A DNA stretch of 64,000 nucleotides from Photobacterium chitinilyticum (GTDB taxonomy: Bacteria > Pseudomonadota > Gammaproteobacteria > Enterobacterales > Vibrionaceae). The stretch's first letter is position 1. Each line of letters opens with the position of its first letter. Shown in pieces: positions 48,514 through 58,502 of the stretch. The notes beneath the pieces were generated by a model, which did no database searches, had not been told where the DNA came from, and saw only the letters and a program-made list of their open reading frames with translations. Made by a program: the position numbers and the translations under genes. The stretch covers positions 62,001-126,000 of the forward strand of contig NZ_RJLM01000004.1 in assembly GCF_004104355.1 (NCBI RefSeq), in the 5' to 3' direction.

Positions 48514-50472
48514 ATGATTGCCAAGTTTTTCGCCTCCGGAGGCGCACTCGACAAAGCCATACCCGGTTTCCAGGCTCGCCAGCCGCAGATTGATATGGCT
48601 AAGGCTGTAGATGACGCAATTTGTGAACAGACTCAGCTCGTGGTCGAGGCGGGAACGGGAACCGGCAAGACATTTGCTTACCTTGTGCCGGCGTTGGTTC
48701 GCGGTAAAAAAACGATTATTAGTACCGGCTCGAAGAACCTGCAGGAGCAGCTTTTTCACCGGGATTTGCCTTTAATGGCCGATGCCCTGGGTTTTACCGG
48801 ACGGGTTGCTCTGTTAAAAGGACGGGCTAACTACCTGTGCCTCGATCGTTTGAGTCGCCAGATCACCGAAAGCCATGGTACCCATGTCGATCCGACGCTA
48901 CTGAGTCAGCTGGTTAAAGTCCGCAGTTGGTCATCAACGACCCATACAGGTGATCTTGGCGAGTGCGAAACCGTTGCCGAAGACAGTCCGGTGATCCCGA
49001 TGATCACCTCAAACAATGATAACTGCATTGGCCGTGAATGTCCGTCTTACGAAGATTGTTTTGTGGTTAAAGCCCGGCGTAAGGCGATGGAAGCTGATGT
49101 GGTGGTGGTGAACCATCACCTGTTTTTAGCTGATTTGGCGATCAAGGAAACAGGGTTTGGTGAGTTGATCCCTGAAGCGGAAGTCTTTATTTTCGATGAG
49201 GCTCACCAAATGCCAGATATTGCCAGCCAATATTTTGGTCAGAGCCTGACCAGCCGTCAGGTTCAGGAGTTGGCCAAGGATGTCGAAATTGGTTACCGCA
49301 CAGAAGCGAAAGATATGCGTCAGTTGCAAAAAACGGCCGATCGACTGGCTCAGGCTGCATCTGATTTGCGGATTGTGCTAGGTGACCCCGGCTTTCGGGG
49401 CAATTGGCGAGAAGCCATAACCAGCCCGGCGATCCAGCGTGAGCTGACCCGATTAAACGATGCACTTGATCTAACTCATGAGGTGCTTAAGCTCGCTTTG
49501 GGAAGAAGCCAATTACTAGACACGGCTTTTGAACGGGCCACGCTGCTGAAAGCAAAACTGGCAAGGCTTTCCGATACCTCGATTACCGGCTATTCCTATT
49601 GGTATGAATGTACCCCGCGCCATTTTAGTCTGAATATCACACCACTATCGGTGGCGGAGAAGTTCCACGAACAAATGCAGTTGCAGCCGGGAGCCTGGAT
49701 ATTTACGTCTGCCACCTTGGCCGTTGATGATGATTTTAGCCATTTCAGCCACCGCCTTGGGTTAGCGCCCAAGCAACAGTTCGCACTGGAAAGCCCGTTT
49801 GACTATCAGCAACAGGCCTTGCTGTGTGTGCCTCGTTTTCTTCCCGAGCCAAATAGCTTTGGTATTGCCGATAGGCTGGTAGAAATGCTGGCACCGGTCA
49901 TAACTGGCAACAACGGACGTTGTTTTTTCCTTTGTACCTCGCACCAAATGGTCCGCGAGTTGGCGGAAGGGTTTCGTTCGGTACTGGATTTGCCGGTATT
50001 GGTACAAGGTGAGACCACCAAGCAAAAGTTACTGGCAGAGTATCTGGAGCGTGGCAATGCGCTCTTGATTGCCACAGGCGCATTTTGGGAAGGTGTCGAT
50101 GTTAGAGGACAAGCCCTTAGCTGTGTTATCATTGACAAATTGCCTTTTACAGCACCGGATGATCCGTTGCTGAAAGCGCGAATTGAAGATTGTCGCCTGC
50201 GTGGCGGGGATCCCTTTTCGCAAGTTCAAATACCCGATGCAGTGATCACCCTGAAACAGGGCGTTGGGCGTCTTATTCGTGATAAGCAGGATAAGGGCGT
50301 TCTGGTCATTTGTGATAATCGCTTGGTAACGCGTCCGTATGGCGCGGTATTTTTAAGAAGCCTGCCATCAATCCCACGTACGCGGGATGTTAATGGTGTC
50401 GGGCAGTTTTTGTCTGCAGTGAATGGTAACGAGTGTACTGTTCAGTGTGACGATCAGCATTCAGAGGCTTGA
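48514..50472 (+). CDS. yoaA: ATP-dependent helicase YoaA (DinG/XPD family)
   Basis: Superfamily 2, 5'-3' iron-sulfur helicase acting in DNA damage tolerance; E. coli YoaA works with the polymerase III chi subunit. It has 652 residues (E. coli 636). Walker A EAGTGTGKT is near residue 45, the Fe-S Cys are in YLCLD and CIGRECPSYEDCF (about 108-180), the DEAH box FDEAHQ is near 229, and motif VI GVGRLIRD near 585. Its TGA directly abuts the tsaB ATG. Confidence 0.95.
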   Translation: MIAKFFASGGALDKAIPGFQARQPQIDMAKAVDDAICEQTQLVVEAGTGTGKTFAYLVPALVRGKKTIISTGSKNLQEQLFHRDLPLMADALGFTGRVALLKGRANYLCLDRLSRQITESHGTHVDPTLLSQLVKVRSWSSTTHTGDLGECETVAEDSPVIPMITSNNDNCIGRECPSYEDCFVVKARRKAMEADVVVVNHHLFLADLAIKETGFGELIPEAEVFIFDEAHQMPDIASQYFGQSLTSRQVQELAKDVEIGYRTEAKDMRQLQKTADRLAQAASDLRIVLGDPGFRGNWREAITSPAIQRELTRLNDALDLTHEVLKLALGRSQLLDTAFERATLLKAKLARLSDTSITGYSYWYECTPRHFSLNITPLSVAEKFHEQMQLQPGAWIFTSATLAVDDDFSHFSHRLGLAPKQQFALESPFDYQQQALLCVPRFLPEPNSFGIADRLVEMLAPVITGNNGRCFFLCTSHQMVRELAEGFRSVLDLPVLVQGETTKQKLLAEYLERGNALLIATGAFWEGVDVRGQALSCVIIDKLPFTAPDDPLLKARIEDCRLRGGDPFSQVQIPDAVITLKQGVGRLIRDKQDKGVLVICDNRLVTRPYGAVFLRSLPSIPRTRDVNGVGQFLSAVNGNECTVQCDDQHSEA

Positions 50473-51174
50473 ATGAGCACCAAAATTCTTGCAGTCGATA
50501 CTGCCACCGAAAATTGTTCTGTTGCCTTAATGATAGGCGATGATGTTATTTCACGTTGCGAGTATGCGCCGCGTGAGCATACGACTAAAATTCTGCCGAT
50601 GGTAGATATCGTCCTGGCCGAAGGTGGCCTGAAGCTCGGCCAATTAGATGCACTGGCTTTTGGCCGTGGACCGGGAAGCTTTACCGGCGTTCGTATAGGT
50701 ATTGGTATCGCCCAAGGGTTGGCATTTGGTGCTGACCTGCCGATGCTGGGTATATCCACACTGGCCGCAATGGCTCAGGGGACCTACCGAGCACATCAAT
50801 CCGAGCAGGTTTTGACTGCAATTGATGCTCGAATGGGCGAGATTTACTGGGGGCAGTATCAGCGCCAGACTGATGGCGACTGGCGTGTGATCGACAGTGA
50901 ATTGGTTATCCGACCTGAAGGGCTTGTTGAGCAGTTCAGCGCTGATAACGGTATTTGGCTAACAGCCGGTACAGGTTGGGAAAGCTATGCTGAACCTCTC
51001 GCTCAGCTGAAGGTCCAAATGGAAAAAGGGACTGTTTTATATCCCGACTCCCAGGATATGGTCCACTTGGCTAAATTTGCTTTGGCTCGAGATGAGGCGG
51101 TTTCAGCAGAGCATGCCAGCCCAGTTTACTTGCGTGATACGGTAACCTGGAAGAAGCTGCCTGGCCGTGAATAA
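50473..51174 (+). CDS. tsaB: tRNA threonylcarbamoyladenosine biosynthesis protein TsaB
   Basis: Scaffold partner of TsaD and TsaE for t6A37 synthesis in ANN-decoding tRNAs. It has 233 residues (E. coli YeaZ 231). [15 protein letters not shown] at the N-terminus and [20 protein letters not shown] near residue 62-81 are the family signature; TsaB lacks the metal-binding His pair of TsaD. It is co-transcribed with yoaA, the same neighbour as in E. coli. Confidence 0.96.
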   Translation: MSTKILAVDTATENCSVALMIGDDVISRCEYAPREHTTKILPMVDIVLAEGGLKLGQLDALAFGRGPGSFTGVRIGIGIAQGLAFGADLPMLGISTLAAMAQGTYRAHQSEQVLTAIDARMGEIYWGQYQRQTDGDWRVIDSELVIRPEGLVEQFSADNGIWLTAGTGWESYAEPLAQLKVQMEKGTVLYPDSQDMVHLAKFALARDEAVSAEHASPVYLRDTVTWKKLPGRE

Positions 51175-51190
51175 ACTTCAGGATTAGCGA

Positions 51191-51230
51191 GTTTGCGCCG
51201 TGCGGCTATCTTAGTCGGAGGGGCGCAAAC
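51191..51230 (+). other. hairpin after tsaB
   Basis: Perfect 9-bp arms GTTTGCGCC and GGCGCAAAC (51191-51199, 51222-51230) enclose 22 bases. No T tract follows, so it may be a weak terminator or another intergenic palindrome. Confidence 0.45.
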
Positions 51231-51284
51231 TGTCAGCTCTAGGATCTAGAACTCTCCGCTTTTCCTCCTGATAGGTATTGCATT

Positions 51285-51566
51285 ATGGTTTCAATCCAAC
51301 GTTTACCAACATCAATACAGTCACCGCACAAGCCCCGGGTCAACAAACCGGCACAGGCGCCTGTTGCTGCAGAGCAGACAGTTGTTGCAAAAGCGGTAGC
51401 AAAATCTGTTCGTGATCCGGAACTTATTCAAGATGCCCACTCCAGAATTCAGTATGACGAGCCTGAGGGGAAGCACCGTCAGGCGCTAGATTCCTATATG
51501 GGGGTGATGTATCAAAATCATAAGGATGCGTTGTCTTCGCTGGTTGGGGTAGATGTATACGTTTAG
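51285..51566 (+). CDS. 93-residue hypothetical protein
   Basis: MVSIQRLPTSIQSPHKPRVN begins a Pro/Ala/Val-rich, probably disordered first half (to about residue 45); the second half is helical with RQALDSYMGVMYQNHKDALS and ends in the hydrophobic GVDVYV. No signal peptide or membrane segment. It sits between tsaB and slp in the same direction. I do not recognise a family with a known function; Vibrionaceae-restricted conservation is likely but unproven. Confidence 0.65.
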   Translation: MVSIQRLPTSIQSPHKPRVNKPAQAPVAAEQTVVAKAVAKSVRDPELIQDAHSRIQYDEPEGKHRQALDSYMGVMYQNHKDALSSLVGVDVYV

Positions 51567-51623
51567 TGTGTTCCGCTATCCGGTAAGCTGGGTGGATTAT
51601 GAGCATTTGTCTAGGAGTATCTG

Positions 51624-52178
51624 ATGTTTAGAGTGCTATTTCTTGGGCTGTTAATGGTCTTTATGGTAGGCTGCGCCAGCGTGCCCGAAAGCCTGCACAC
51701 TCAATCAGAAAGCCCAATTACCGACTTCCAGTTGATTCGCGATAATCCTGCAATGGCTCGGGATCAGGAAGTTCGGCTGGGTGGCATCATTGCAGCAATT
51801 GATAATGAAAAACAACGAACCCGAATTGAGGTTGTCAGCCTGCCGCTGACTAGTGACGGTAGACCTAAGCTCGATGCCAAGCCGCAGGGGCGTTTTGTTG
51901 GCTATGCGGATGGTTTTTTCGAACCTCTGGAATATCGCCCAGGCAGACTGTTAACCGTTGTTGGCCGAGTCAATGGCCAAGAACAAGGAACGGTGGGGGA
52001 GTTTGAGTATCAATTTCCTGTCGTCAACATTTCGGGGCAGCAGTTGTGGCAGGTTAAACAGGAAATCCGGATTGACGACTTTGCCCGTTACCATGATTGT
52101 ATTGGAACCCGGTGCTCGTTTATGAGTTATGGCGTGGGGTTTACTCGCGGAGAAGTTACGCAACGGGTGACCAAGTAG
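51624..52178 (+). CDS. slp: Slp family outer-membrane lipoprotein
   Basis: A 184-residue lipoprotein. The signal peptide ends in a lipobox MVGC (Cys17), and the residue after Cys is Ala, so outer-membrane sorting is expected. The body (VRLGGIIAAIDNEKQRTRIEVVSLPL near 50-75, FVGYADGFFEPLEYRPGR near 91-108) is that of Slp/YeaY. The function is not established; E. coli Slp is starvation-induced. The position between tsaB and fadD equals that of yeaY in E. coli. Confidence 0.92.
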   Translation: MFRVLFLGLLMVFMVGCASVPESLHTQSESPITDFQLIRDNPAMARDQEVRLGGIIAAIDNEKQRTRIEVVSLPLTSDGRPKLDAKPQGRFVGYADGFFEPLEYRPGRLLTVVGRVNGQEQGTVGEFEYQFPVVNISGQQLWQVKQEIRIDDFARYHDCIGTRCSFMSYGVGFTRGEVTQRVTK

Positions 52179-52190
52179 ATTGAGAATGTT

Positions 52191-53120
52191 GTGTCGAGTG
52201 TAATGTTTAATACACGCTTCCAGCTGGCAGAGTTAACGCTGGCTGGTTTGTGTTCATTTCAGATCCAGGGCGAGATTGTTTCGCCTTCATCGCCGTTGTC
52301 TTACCCATGTGATCAAAAGCCGATTTTGTTATTTTTGCATGGCTGGCAGGATAATGCCGCCAGCTTTGCCCCTTTGTTCGTGACGTTGGCCGACAAGTTT
52401 CATCTGATCGCGATCGACTGGCCCGGTCATGGTCATTCTCAGCCTCGGGGTAAGGATAACTACTATTACTTTTTCGATTATCTTGATGATTTAAAACAGC
52501 TGATGGCATTACTGCCAGATCGAGAAGTCTATCTGGTCGGGCACTCATTGGGTGCATTGGTCGCCAGTTGCTATGCGGCGGTTTTTCCGGCCGATGTGGC
52601 TGGGGTGGTGTTAATTGAAGGGATGTCTCCGCTCCATGAGTCTCCGGACCACATGGTACAACGTCTTCGTGACGGCATTGCCAGCCGGCAGCGTTATCGT
52701 CGCCGGACTGAACTGTGGGGAAGGGGCCGGGGGATGTCGTCTTTTCAGGAAGCCCTGAAGCTGCGTTGTACAGTTAATCAGTTGTCGGCAGAGCAACTTG
52801 CCCCCTTGGTCGAGCGCGCGACATATCAGGACGGTTCGAACTGGTACTGGCGGCATGATAATAGACTACGCTGTGATTCTTTGTACCGTATGGCGGAAGG
52901 ACATGCGAAGGTGCTAATGTCTCAAATTCAGTGTCCGGTCTTGTCGATTCTTGGCCGGAGCGGATTTACAGCACTCAAGCAGCCGGAGGCCGGAAGGCAT
53001 TGGTTGCAGCACGGCTCCCAGGTTGAAGTTGATGGTGGTCATCACTGTCATATTGAAAGTCCGCGGGCTGTTTGTGAGCATATTGTGCGATTCACATCAA
53101 ATTTTAGCCAGCTGGCCTAA
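52191..53120 (+). CDS. alpha/beta hydrolase, unknown substrate
   Basis: A 309-residue soluble hydrolase. LFLHGWQDNAASF near 45-57 is the oxyanion region, GHSLGALVAS near 122-131 the nucleophile elbow, and DGGHHCHIESP near 285 supplies the catalytic His. The start may be the GTG at 52191 or the ATG at 52203; neither has a strong ribosome site. It lies between slp and fadD. The neighbouring fatty-acid gene hints at an acyl substrate, but this is only inference. Confidence 0.85.
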   Translation: MSSVMFNTRFQLAELTLAGLCSFQIQGEIVSPSSPLSYPCDQKPILLFLHGWQDNAASFAPLFVTLADKFHLIAIDWPGHGHSQPRGKDNYYYFFDYLDDLKQLMALLPDREVYLVGHSLGALVASCYAAVFPADVAGVVLIEGMSPLHESPDHMVQRLRDGIASRQRYRRRTELWGRGRGMSSFQEALKLRCTVNQLSAEQLAPLVERATYQDGSNWYWRHDNRLRCDSLYRMAEGHAKVLMSQIQCPVLSILGRSGFTALKQPEAGRHWLQHGSQVEVDGGHHCHIESPRAVCEHIVRFTSNFSQLA

Positions 53121-53241
53121 TTGGTTGTTGTTGGTTTTTTGTTAATTATGCTGTGGTGGTGATAACAAGCGGTTGTTTGAATCATTCCCCCTTACAGCAA
53201 GTTTTGGGCGCTAGCGCCAGATAAAAGAAGGAGAGTGCAAA

Positions 53242-54927
53242 GTGGATAAGGTTTGGCTTAACCGCTATCCGGAAGATGTACCGGCAGAAATTAATCCGGA
53301 TTCATACCTGTCTCTGGTTGATATGTTTGAGCAGTCTGTACAGAAGTTTGCAGATCAGACAGCATTTATCAACATGGGACAGGTCATGACCTTCCGCAAG
53401 TTGGAAGAGCGCAGCCGTGCTTTTGCTGCTTACTTGCAAAATGATCTCAAGCTAAAAAAAGGTGATCGAGTTGCCGTCATGATGCCGAACTTGCTGCAAT
53501 ACCCTATTGCCCTGTTTGGTATTCTTCGTGCTGGTTGTGTCGTGGTTAACATCAACCCGCTGTATACCCCGCGAGAGCTAGAGCATCAGCTAAACGATTC
53601 GGGTTCAAAAGCGATTGTTATTGTTTCCAACTTTGCACACACCCTAGAATCAGTCGTAAAGAACACTAGTGTCCAGCATGTTGTATTAACTCGGCTTGGG
53701 GATCAGCTTTCCCGACCGAAAGGCACGCTAGTTAACTTTGTCGTGAAGTATATTAAAAAGATGGTGCCAAAGTACCATCTTCCTCATGCAACATCTATGC
53801 GTGCGGCGCTGAGCAAAGGGCGTCGGATGCAGTATGTCAAACCGTTTATGTCCGGTGAGGATACTGCCTTTCTGCAATACACTGGCGGGACAACCGGCGT
53901 AGCCAAAGGGGCAATGCTGAGCCATCGCAATATGTTGGCCAATGTTATGCAGGCGAAAGGTGCCTATGGGCCGGTACTGACCGAAGGACGTGAGCTGATT
54001 GTTACGGCATTGCCGCTTTATCACGTTTTTGCATTGACGGTTAACTGTCTGCTATTTATTGAAATGGGTGGGCGAAACCTGCTGATTACCAACCCGCGTG
54101 ATATTCCGACTTTTGTCAAAGAGCTACAACGTTATCCGTTTACCGCAATTACCGGGGTTAATACCCTGTTTAATGCCCTTGTGAATAACGAAGATTTCCA
54201 TGAACTGGACTTCAGTAATTTACGTCTGTCGGTCGGCGGAGGGATGGCCGTGCAGCGTGCTGTGGCTGAAAAGTGGAAGCAGATCACCAGTAATTATCTG
54301 CTAGAAGGCTATGGGTTAACGGAGTGTTCACCGTTGGTGGCGGCCTATCCGTATGATCTAGTTGATTATAATGGTTCCATCGGCCTGCCTGTTCCTTCAA
54401 CGGAAGTACGTATGGTGGATGATGAAGGCAATGTTGTCGCGAATGATCAGACTGGTGAGCTGCAAGTGCGTGGCCCTCAGGTGATGCAGGGTTACTGGCA
54501 AAGGCCGGAAGCGACCAAGGAAGTGCTCAATGAAGATGGTTGGTTATCAACCGGTGATATTGTCCGTTTTGATGAAGATGGCTTTTTGCATATTGTTGAT
54601 CGTAAGAAAGATATGATCTTGGTGTCGGGTTTTAATGTCTATCCGAATGAAATTGAAGACGTTGTCGCGTTGAATGCCAAGGTGTTGGAAGTTGCTGCGA
54701 TCGGCCTGCCACACGAAGTGTCGGGTGAGGTGGTGAAAGTTTGCGTGGTCAAGCGAGATCCGAGCCTGACACGAGACGAGCTGCTGATGCATTGTCGCGA
54801 GCACCTGACTGGCTATAAAGTGCCCAAGGTTGTTGAGTTCCGTGACGAATTGCCAAAAACCAATGTCGGTAAAATTTTGCGCCGTGCCTTGCGAGAAGAG
54901 TCTGACAAGCAGGCACAAGAAGCATAA
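53242..54927 (+). CDS. fadD: long-chain fatty acid-CoA ligase
   Basis: Activates exogenous fatty acids to acyl-CoA at the inner membrane for beta-oxidation. It has 561 residues, as in E. coli. The AMP-binding motif is [16 protein letters not shown] near residue 213; [14 protein letters not shown] near 353 and the hinge/C-terminal [16 protein letters not shown]...[20 protein letters not shown] near 433-473 are intact. The start is GTG, with AAGGAGAG at good spacing. A 12-base perfect palindrome GGCGCTAGCGCC lies 24 bases before it. Confidence 0.96.
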   Translation: MDKVWLNRYPEDVPAEINPDSYLSLVDMFEQSVQKFADQTAFINMGQVMTFRKLEERSRAFAAYLQNDLKLKKGDRVAVMMPNLLQYPIALFGILRAGCVVVNINPLYTPRELEHQLNDSGSKAIVIVSNFAHTLESVVKNTSVQHVVLTRLGDQLSRPKGTLVNFVVKYIKKMVPKYHLPHATSMRAALSKGRRMQYVKPFMSGEDTAFLQYTGGTTGVAKGAMLSHRNMLANVMQAKGAYGPVLTEGRELIVTALPLYHVFALTVNCLLFIEMGGRNLLITNPRDIPTFVKELQRYPFTAITGVNTLFNALVNNEDFHELDFSNLRLSVGGGMAVQRAVAEKWKQITSNYLLEGYGLTECSPLVAAYPYDLVDYNGSIGLPVPSTEVRMVDDEGNVVANDQTGELQVRGPQVMQGYWQRPEATKEVLNEDGWLSTGDIVRFDEDGFLHIVDRKKDMILVSGFNVYPNEIEDVVALNAKVLEVAAIGLPHEVSGEVVKVCVVKRDPSLTRDELLMHCREHLTGYKVPKVVEFRDELPKTNVGKILRRALREESDKQAQEA

Positions 54928-54960
54928 CCTGTAAATTCAGGTTACAATGAGTGTATTTCG

Positions 54961-54985
54961 AGTGCCGGCTATCATGCCGGCACTT
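54961..54985 (+). terminator. probable terminator of fadD
   Basis: AGTGCCGGC/GCCGGCACT stem with a 6-base loop and TTTCTTTC following. Confidence 0.7.
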
Positions 54986-55026
54986 TCTTTCGGTTAGTTA
55001 TAGTCGATGAAAATTAAAGGTTTGCT

Positions 55027-56148
55027 GTGAATTTTGAAATCATAACAACAACTGAACGGCTGGAAGTAGTATGTGAGCATGCCCGCAACCAGGCGGCTGT
55101 AATGCTTGATACGGAATTTGTCCGCACCCGCACACTTTATCCTAAGCTTGGCTTGATCCAGCTGTTTGATGGGGACAGCCTGGCTTTGATTGATCCTCTG
55201 GAAATTGAAGATTTAGAGCCGTTATGGGCGCTGCTTCGCGATCAGGCAGTTATCAAGGTACTGCATGCCTGTGGAGAAGATCTGGAAGTGTTCCAGCATT
55301 ATGCCGGGTGCTTGCCCGTTCCAATGATCGATACCCAAGTTATGGCATCGTTTCTTGGCTATGGTGTTTCAGCTGGTTTCGGAACTCTGGTTAAAGATTT
55401 TCTGGGGGTAGAGCTGGATAAAGGCGAAGCTCGTACAAACTGGATGGCTCGTCCGCTGACAGATAAACAGCTCGATTATGCTGCCGCGGATGTTTTTTAT
55501 CTGTTGCCGCTGTATCAGAAACTGTTGGCGCAGGTTGAAGAAAAAGACTGGTTGGAAGCCTTGAAACAGGAATGCGCTTCGCTCATGGTTCGGCGTATAA
55601 AGCCCGTTGATCCTGAAAAAGTGTATCTCGACATTAAAAATGCCTGGCAACTTGAGCCCAAACAGCTAGCTGTCTTGCAGAAAGTCGCCAAGTGGCGACT
55701 GCTTGAAGCTCGCAAGCGAGATTTGGCCTTGAATTTTATCGTGAAAGAGCTGCACCTGTGGAAACTGGCTCGCTATGACATTAGATCCAAGGCAGTAATG
55801 GCTAAAGAAGGCTTCGATAGTATGGAAATCCAGCGCCATGCAAATCGTTTATTGAAAATAGTTTATGACGCTGATGATATCTCTCCCCAGCAGTATCCGG
55901 AAAAAATTGTCCGTCTTGTCGATTTGACCGGCTATAAACAGTTGGTGAAGCGGATAAAAGATGAGATTGGCAAGGTTGAAAAAGAAACGGGTCTCGCACC
56001 GGAGTTTTTGGCCTCCAAAAAGCAGATTAATCAGCTGATCTCGTGGGCCTGGAACAAGCAAAGGCCTGCAGATGATTTACCTGATATGCTGAAGAACTGG
56101 CGTAAGGGTCTATTTGAAGAGCGTGTATTACCTTTGTTGGATAGGTAA
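55027..56148 (+). CDS. rnd: ribonuclease D
   Basis: A 3'-5' exoribonuclease that trims tRNA and other stable RNA 3' ends. It has 373 residues (E. coli 375). The DEDDy exonuclease centre is visible: LDTEFVRTRTLYPKLGLIQL (about 28-47), HACGEDLEVFQ near 80 and LDYAAADVFYLLPLY near 147-161. An HRDC domain follows at about 205-285. The start is GTG; E. coli Rnd uses UUG. Confidence 0.96.
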   Translation: MNFEIITTTERLEVVCEHARNQAAVMLDTEFVRTRTLYPKLGLIQLFDGDSLALIDPLEIEDLEPLWALLRDQAVIKVLHACGEDLEVFQHYAGCLPVPMIDTQVMASFLGYGVSAGFGTLVKDFLGVELDKGEARTNWMARPLTDKQLDYAAADVFYLLPLYQKLLAQVEEKDWLEALKQECASLMVRRIKPVDPEKVYLDIKNAWQLEPKQLAVLQKVAKWRLLEARKRDLALNFIVKELHLWKLARYDIRSKAVMAKEGFDSMEIQRHANRLLKIVYDADDISPQQYPEKIVRLVDLTGYKQLVKRIKDEIGKVEKETGLAPEFLASKKQINQLISWAWNKQRPADDLPDMLKNWRKGLFEERVLPLLDR

Positions 56149-56176
56149 CTTATTTTAGTCTGACATAAACGATAAA

Positions 56177-56212
56177 AAAGCCCCGGCGCATTTGCCGGGG
56201 CTTTTCTTTTGA
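56177..56212. terminator. bidirectional terminator between rnd and minE
   Basis: AAAGCCCCGGC/GCCGGGGCTTT stem with a 6-base loop, with A tract before and T tract after, between convergent stops. Confidence 0.9.
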
Positions 56213-56221
56213 CACAAAAAG

Positions 56222-56485
56222 TTACTTGTCTTCATCCGGCAGTGTGACATTGAGTTCTAGAACAGACAAGTCTTCCTCTTTCTGATCTAGGTTGACACTG
56301 ACTTGTTCCGGGGTGATCTCGACGTATTTGCGGATCACATCAAGAATGTCTTGCTTTAGCTGCGGCAGATAGCTAGGCGTGCTTTGGTTGGCAGTACGCC
56401 TTTCGGCAACGATAATCTGTAGCCTTTCCTTTGCTACACTCGCTGTCGTTGGTTTCTTAGGGCGGAAGAACTCTAGCAAAGCCAT
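56222..56485 (-). CDS. minE: cell division topological specificity factor MinE
   Basis: Stimulates MinD ATPase and drives the pole-to-pole oscillation. It has 87 residues (E. coli 88). An N-terminal membrane/MinD-binding part ([29 protein letters not shown]) and the C-terminal dimerisation domain ([15 protein letters not shown]) are typical. It is last in minCDE, six bases after minD. Confidence 0.96.
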   Translation of the reverse strand: MALLEFFRPKKPTTASVAKERLQIIVAERRTANQSTPSYLPQLKQDILDVIRKYVEITPEQVSVNLDQKEEDLSVLELNVTLPDEDK

Positions 56486-56491
56486 AGTGAT

Positions 56492-57304
56492 TTAGCCTCC
56501 AAATAAGCGTTTAAGGAAGCCTTTTTTCTCTTCCTCTAAGAAACGGAACGGGCGATCTTCGCCCAGCAGGCGGCCAACAGTATCTTCATAGGCTGTTCCT
56601 GCATCAGAATCCTTGTCAAAAATAACAGGTTCACCCTTATTTGAAGCATTCAGAACTGCCTGGCTTTCGGGGATGACACCTAGTAGCGGAATATGTAGGA
56701 TTTCTTCCACATCTCCGACGCTCAGCATTTCACCCAAGGTAACACGAGCCGGGTTGTAGCGGGTAAGCAGCAAATGCGTTTTAACTGGCTCTAGGGTTTG
56801 TTCTGCCCGGCGTGACTTCGAGTCGAGAATACCCAAAATACGGTCAGAGTCTCGTACTGAAGAGACTTCCGGGTTAGTTGTTACAATAGCTTCGTCGGCA
56901 AAGTAAAGGGCCATTTGGGCGCCCGTTTCAATGCCTGCTGGTGAATCGCAGATGATAAAGTCAAAGCCCATATCAGTAAGATCATTCAGAACACGTTCAA
57001 CACCTTCTTGGCTGAGGGCATCTTTGTCACGTGTTTGTGATGCTGGAAGCACGAATAAGTTATCAACGCGCTTGTCTTTGATCAGAGCCTGATTCAGGTT
57101 GGCTTCACCGTTAATCACATTAACAAAATCATATACGACACGGCGCTCACAACCCATGATCAGGTCAAGGTTACGCAGGCCGATATCAAAATCAATGACT
57201 GCAGTTTTCTTGCCGCTTAAGGCAAGGCCTGATGCGATAGCTGCACTGGAGGTTGTTTTACCAACGCCACCTTTCCCCGAGGTAACAACGATAATACGTG
57301 CCAT
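56492..57304 (-). CDS. minD: septum site-determining ATPase MinD
   Basis: Membrane-cycling ParA-like ATPase that recruits MinC. It has 270 residues, as in E. coli. The deviant Walker A SGKGGVGKTT has Lys11 and Lys16. DFDIGLRNLDL near 38 and CDSPAGIETGA near 118 follow, and the C-terminus ends in the amphipathic membrane-targeting helix KKGFLKRLFGG. Confidence 0.98.
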   Translation of the reverse strand: MARIIVVTSGKGGVGKTTSSAAIASGLALSGKKTAVIDFDIGLRNLDLIMGCERRVVYDFVNVINGEANLNQALIKDKRVDNLFVLPASQTRDKDALSQEGVERVLNDLTDMGFDFIICDSPAGIETGAQMALYFADEAIVTTNPEVSSVRDSDRILGILDSKSRRAEQTLEPVKTHLLLTRYNPARVTLGEMLSVGDVEEILHIPLLGVIPESQAVLNASNKGEPVIFDKDSDAGTAYEDTVGRLLGEDRPFRFLEEEKKGFLKRLFGG

Positions 57305-57325
57305 CTATTAATTCCTTATCAAACG

Positions 57326-57994
57326 TTATAAAGCCAAATGCTCTATGTTTAAATTATTTTCAGCAAGTGAGATAACGACACCTTTACCCCAGAACTCAGC
57401 TTCGATTTTATCACTTAGCCAGTAGTTTCCGGCAATGGAAATTAGTTCAGATTGCAAATTCTGACAAAAAATTCGTGCTTGCTGCTGGCCACTGGCTCCG
57501 GCAATCGCTCGGCCACGCATTGTGCCATATATATGGATGCAGCCATCAGCAATAATTTCCGCGCCGGCACTGACATGATTCATTATCACAAGATCACAGT
57601 TTTTCGCATAGATTTGCTGGCCTGAGCGGACTGGCGTGCGGATGATCTTGGTTGGTTCCATCGCGGTCTCAGCCGCTTTGTTTTGCCGTGCTGCATTCAT
57701 GATAGCAAACCCGGCACGCTTTGCCTGAGTTTGAAGGTGAGTATTTTTACAGCCACTGATCCCGACAGGGATCATTCCTGCATTTTGTACTTCTGATTTT
57801 AACGTGTTGAAATCGATGCTATCGCCAGCTTGGCTGATGTCGATTACAACAGGCGCAGCGGCGAAAAAATTTGGCGCCTGATTGACTTTCTCTTTTAAGA
57901 AGTCGGTCGCCTTTTCGATGTCCCCGTCAACTAGATGCAGGGCCGAGAGCGTGAAAGAGCTCCCTTTAAGTTCTGCTGTTTTTGCCATACTCAT
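57326..57994 (-). CDS. minC: septum site-determining protein MinC
   Basis: Inhibitor of FtsZ polymerisation at the poles. It has 222 residues (E. coli 231). The N-terminal FtsZ-binding domain (ELKGSSFTLSALHL) is followed by the C-terminal beta-helix that binds MinD (TPVRSGQQIYAKNCDLVIMNHVSAGAEIIADG, in pieces around 115-150; GRAIAGASG near 160). The first gene of minCDE. Either ATG at 57994 or 57988 could serve. Confidence 0.97.
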   Translation of the reverse strand: MSMAKTAELKGSSFTLSALHLVDGDIEKATDFLKEKVNQAPNFFAAAPVVIDISQAGDSIDFNTLKSEVQNAGMIPVGISGCKNTHLQTQAKRAGFAIMNAARQNKAAETAMEPTKIIRTPVRSGQQIYAKNCDLVIMNHVSAGAEIIADGCIHIYGTMRGRAIAGASGQQQARIFCQNLQSELISIAGNYWLSDKIEAEFWGKGVVISLAENNLNIEHLAL

Positions 57995-58211
57995 TCAATG
58001 ACTGTCGCTTAATTAGCCGTTAGGGTACGTTATCACATAGATACTTGCATGTTATATTCCCAAGGGTATATCAGCAAGCTATCCTTGCGTTAGCGTTGGA
58101 AATTCAGACAAGCATCCCATCTGCATCGCTCTATGCTGGCTATCTGTGGGAATGATTTCGCAAAATTGCGGTCTGAATTAGATGAAAGCTTTAACTAACA
58201 GGCTATTTTTG

Positions 58212-58493
58212 ATGTTTTGTGCAATTTACAAAAGCTCTAAAAAAGAAAATACATATCTATATATCAATACGAAAGATGACTTTTCAGAGGTTCCTGAGAG
58301 TCTAATGGCAACGTTTGGTACTCCTCAGTTTGTGATGGTACTAAACCTTGATAATGGACGTAAATTAGCACTGGCTGATGTGGGGAAGGTAAAAGAAGCT
58401 CTGGGTACAATTGGCTATTACCTGCAGGTACCACCACCAGTAACGAATTTGCTTGAAGAGTATAAGGCTGAGAAAGCCGAAAGAAATGCATAA
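58212..58493 (+). CDS. ycgL: YcgL domain protein
   Basis: A 93-residue protein with the YcgL signature [18 protein letters not shown] and [15 protein letters not shown]. coli YcgL is 97 residues from an equivalent start. I chose the Met at 58212 because homology begins there; an in-frame ATG at 58182 would add ten residues. Neither has a clear ribosome site. Function unknown; it is divergent from minC as in E. coli, with the transglycosylase gene nine bases downstream. Confidence 0.9.
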   Translation: MFCAIYKSSKKENTYLYINTKDDFSEVPESLMATFGTPQFVMVLNLDNGRKLALADVGKVKEALGTIGYYLQVPPPVTNLLEEYKAEKAERNA

Positions 58494-58502
58494 AGGGTAA
58501 CT

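Noticed and set aside
53207-53218. GGCGCTAGCGCC palindrome before fadD as a FadR operator
   Set aside because: It does not resemble the FadR consensus and is only 12 bases long; noted in the fadD entry but not called as a regulatory site.
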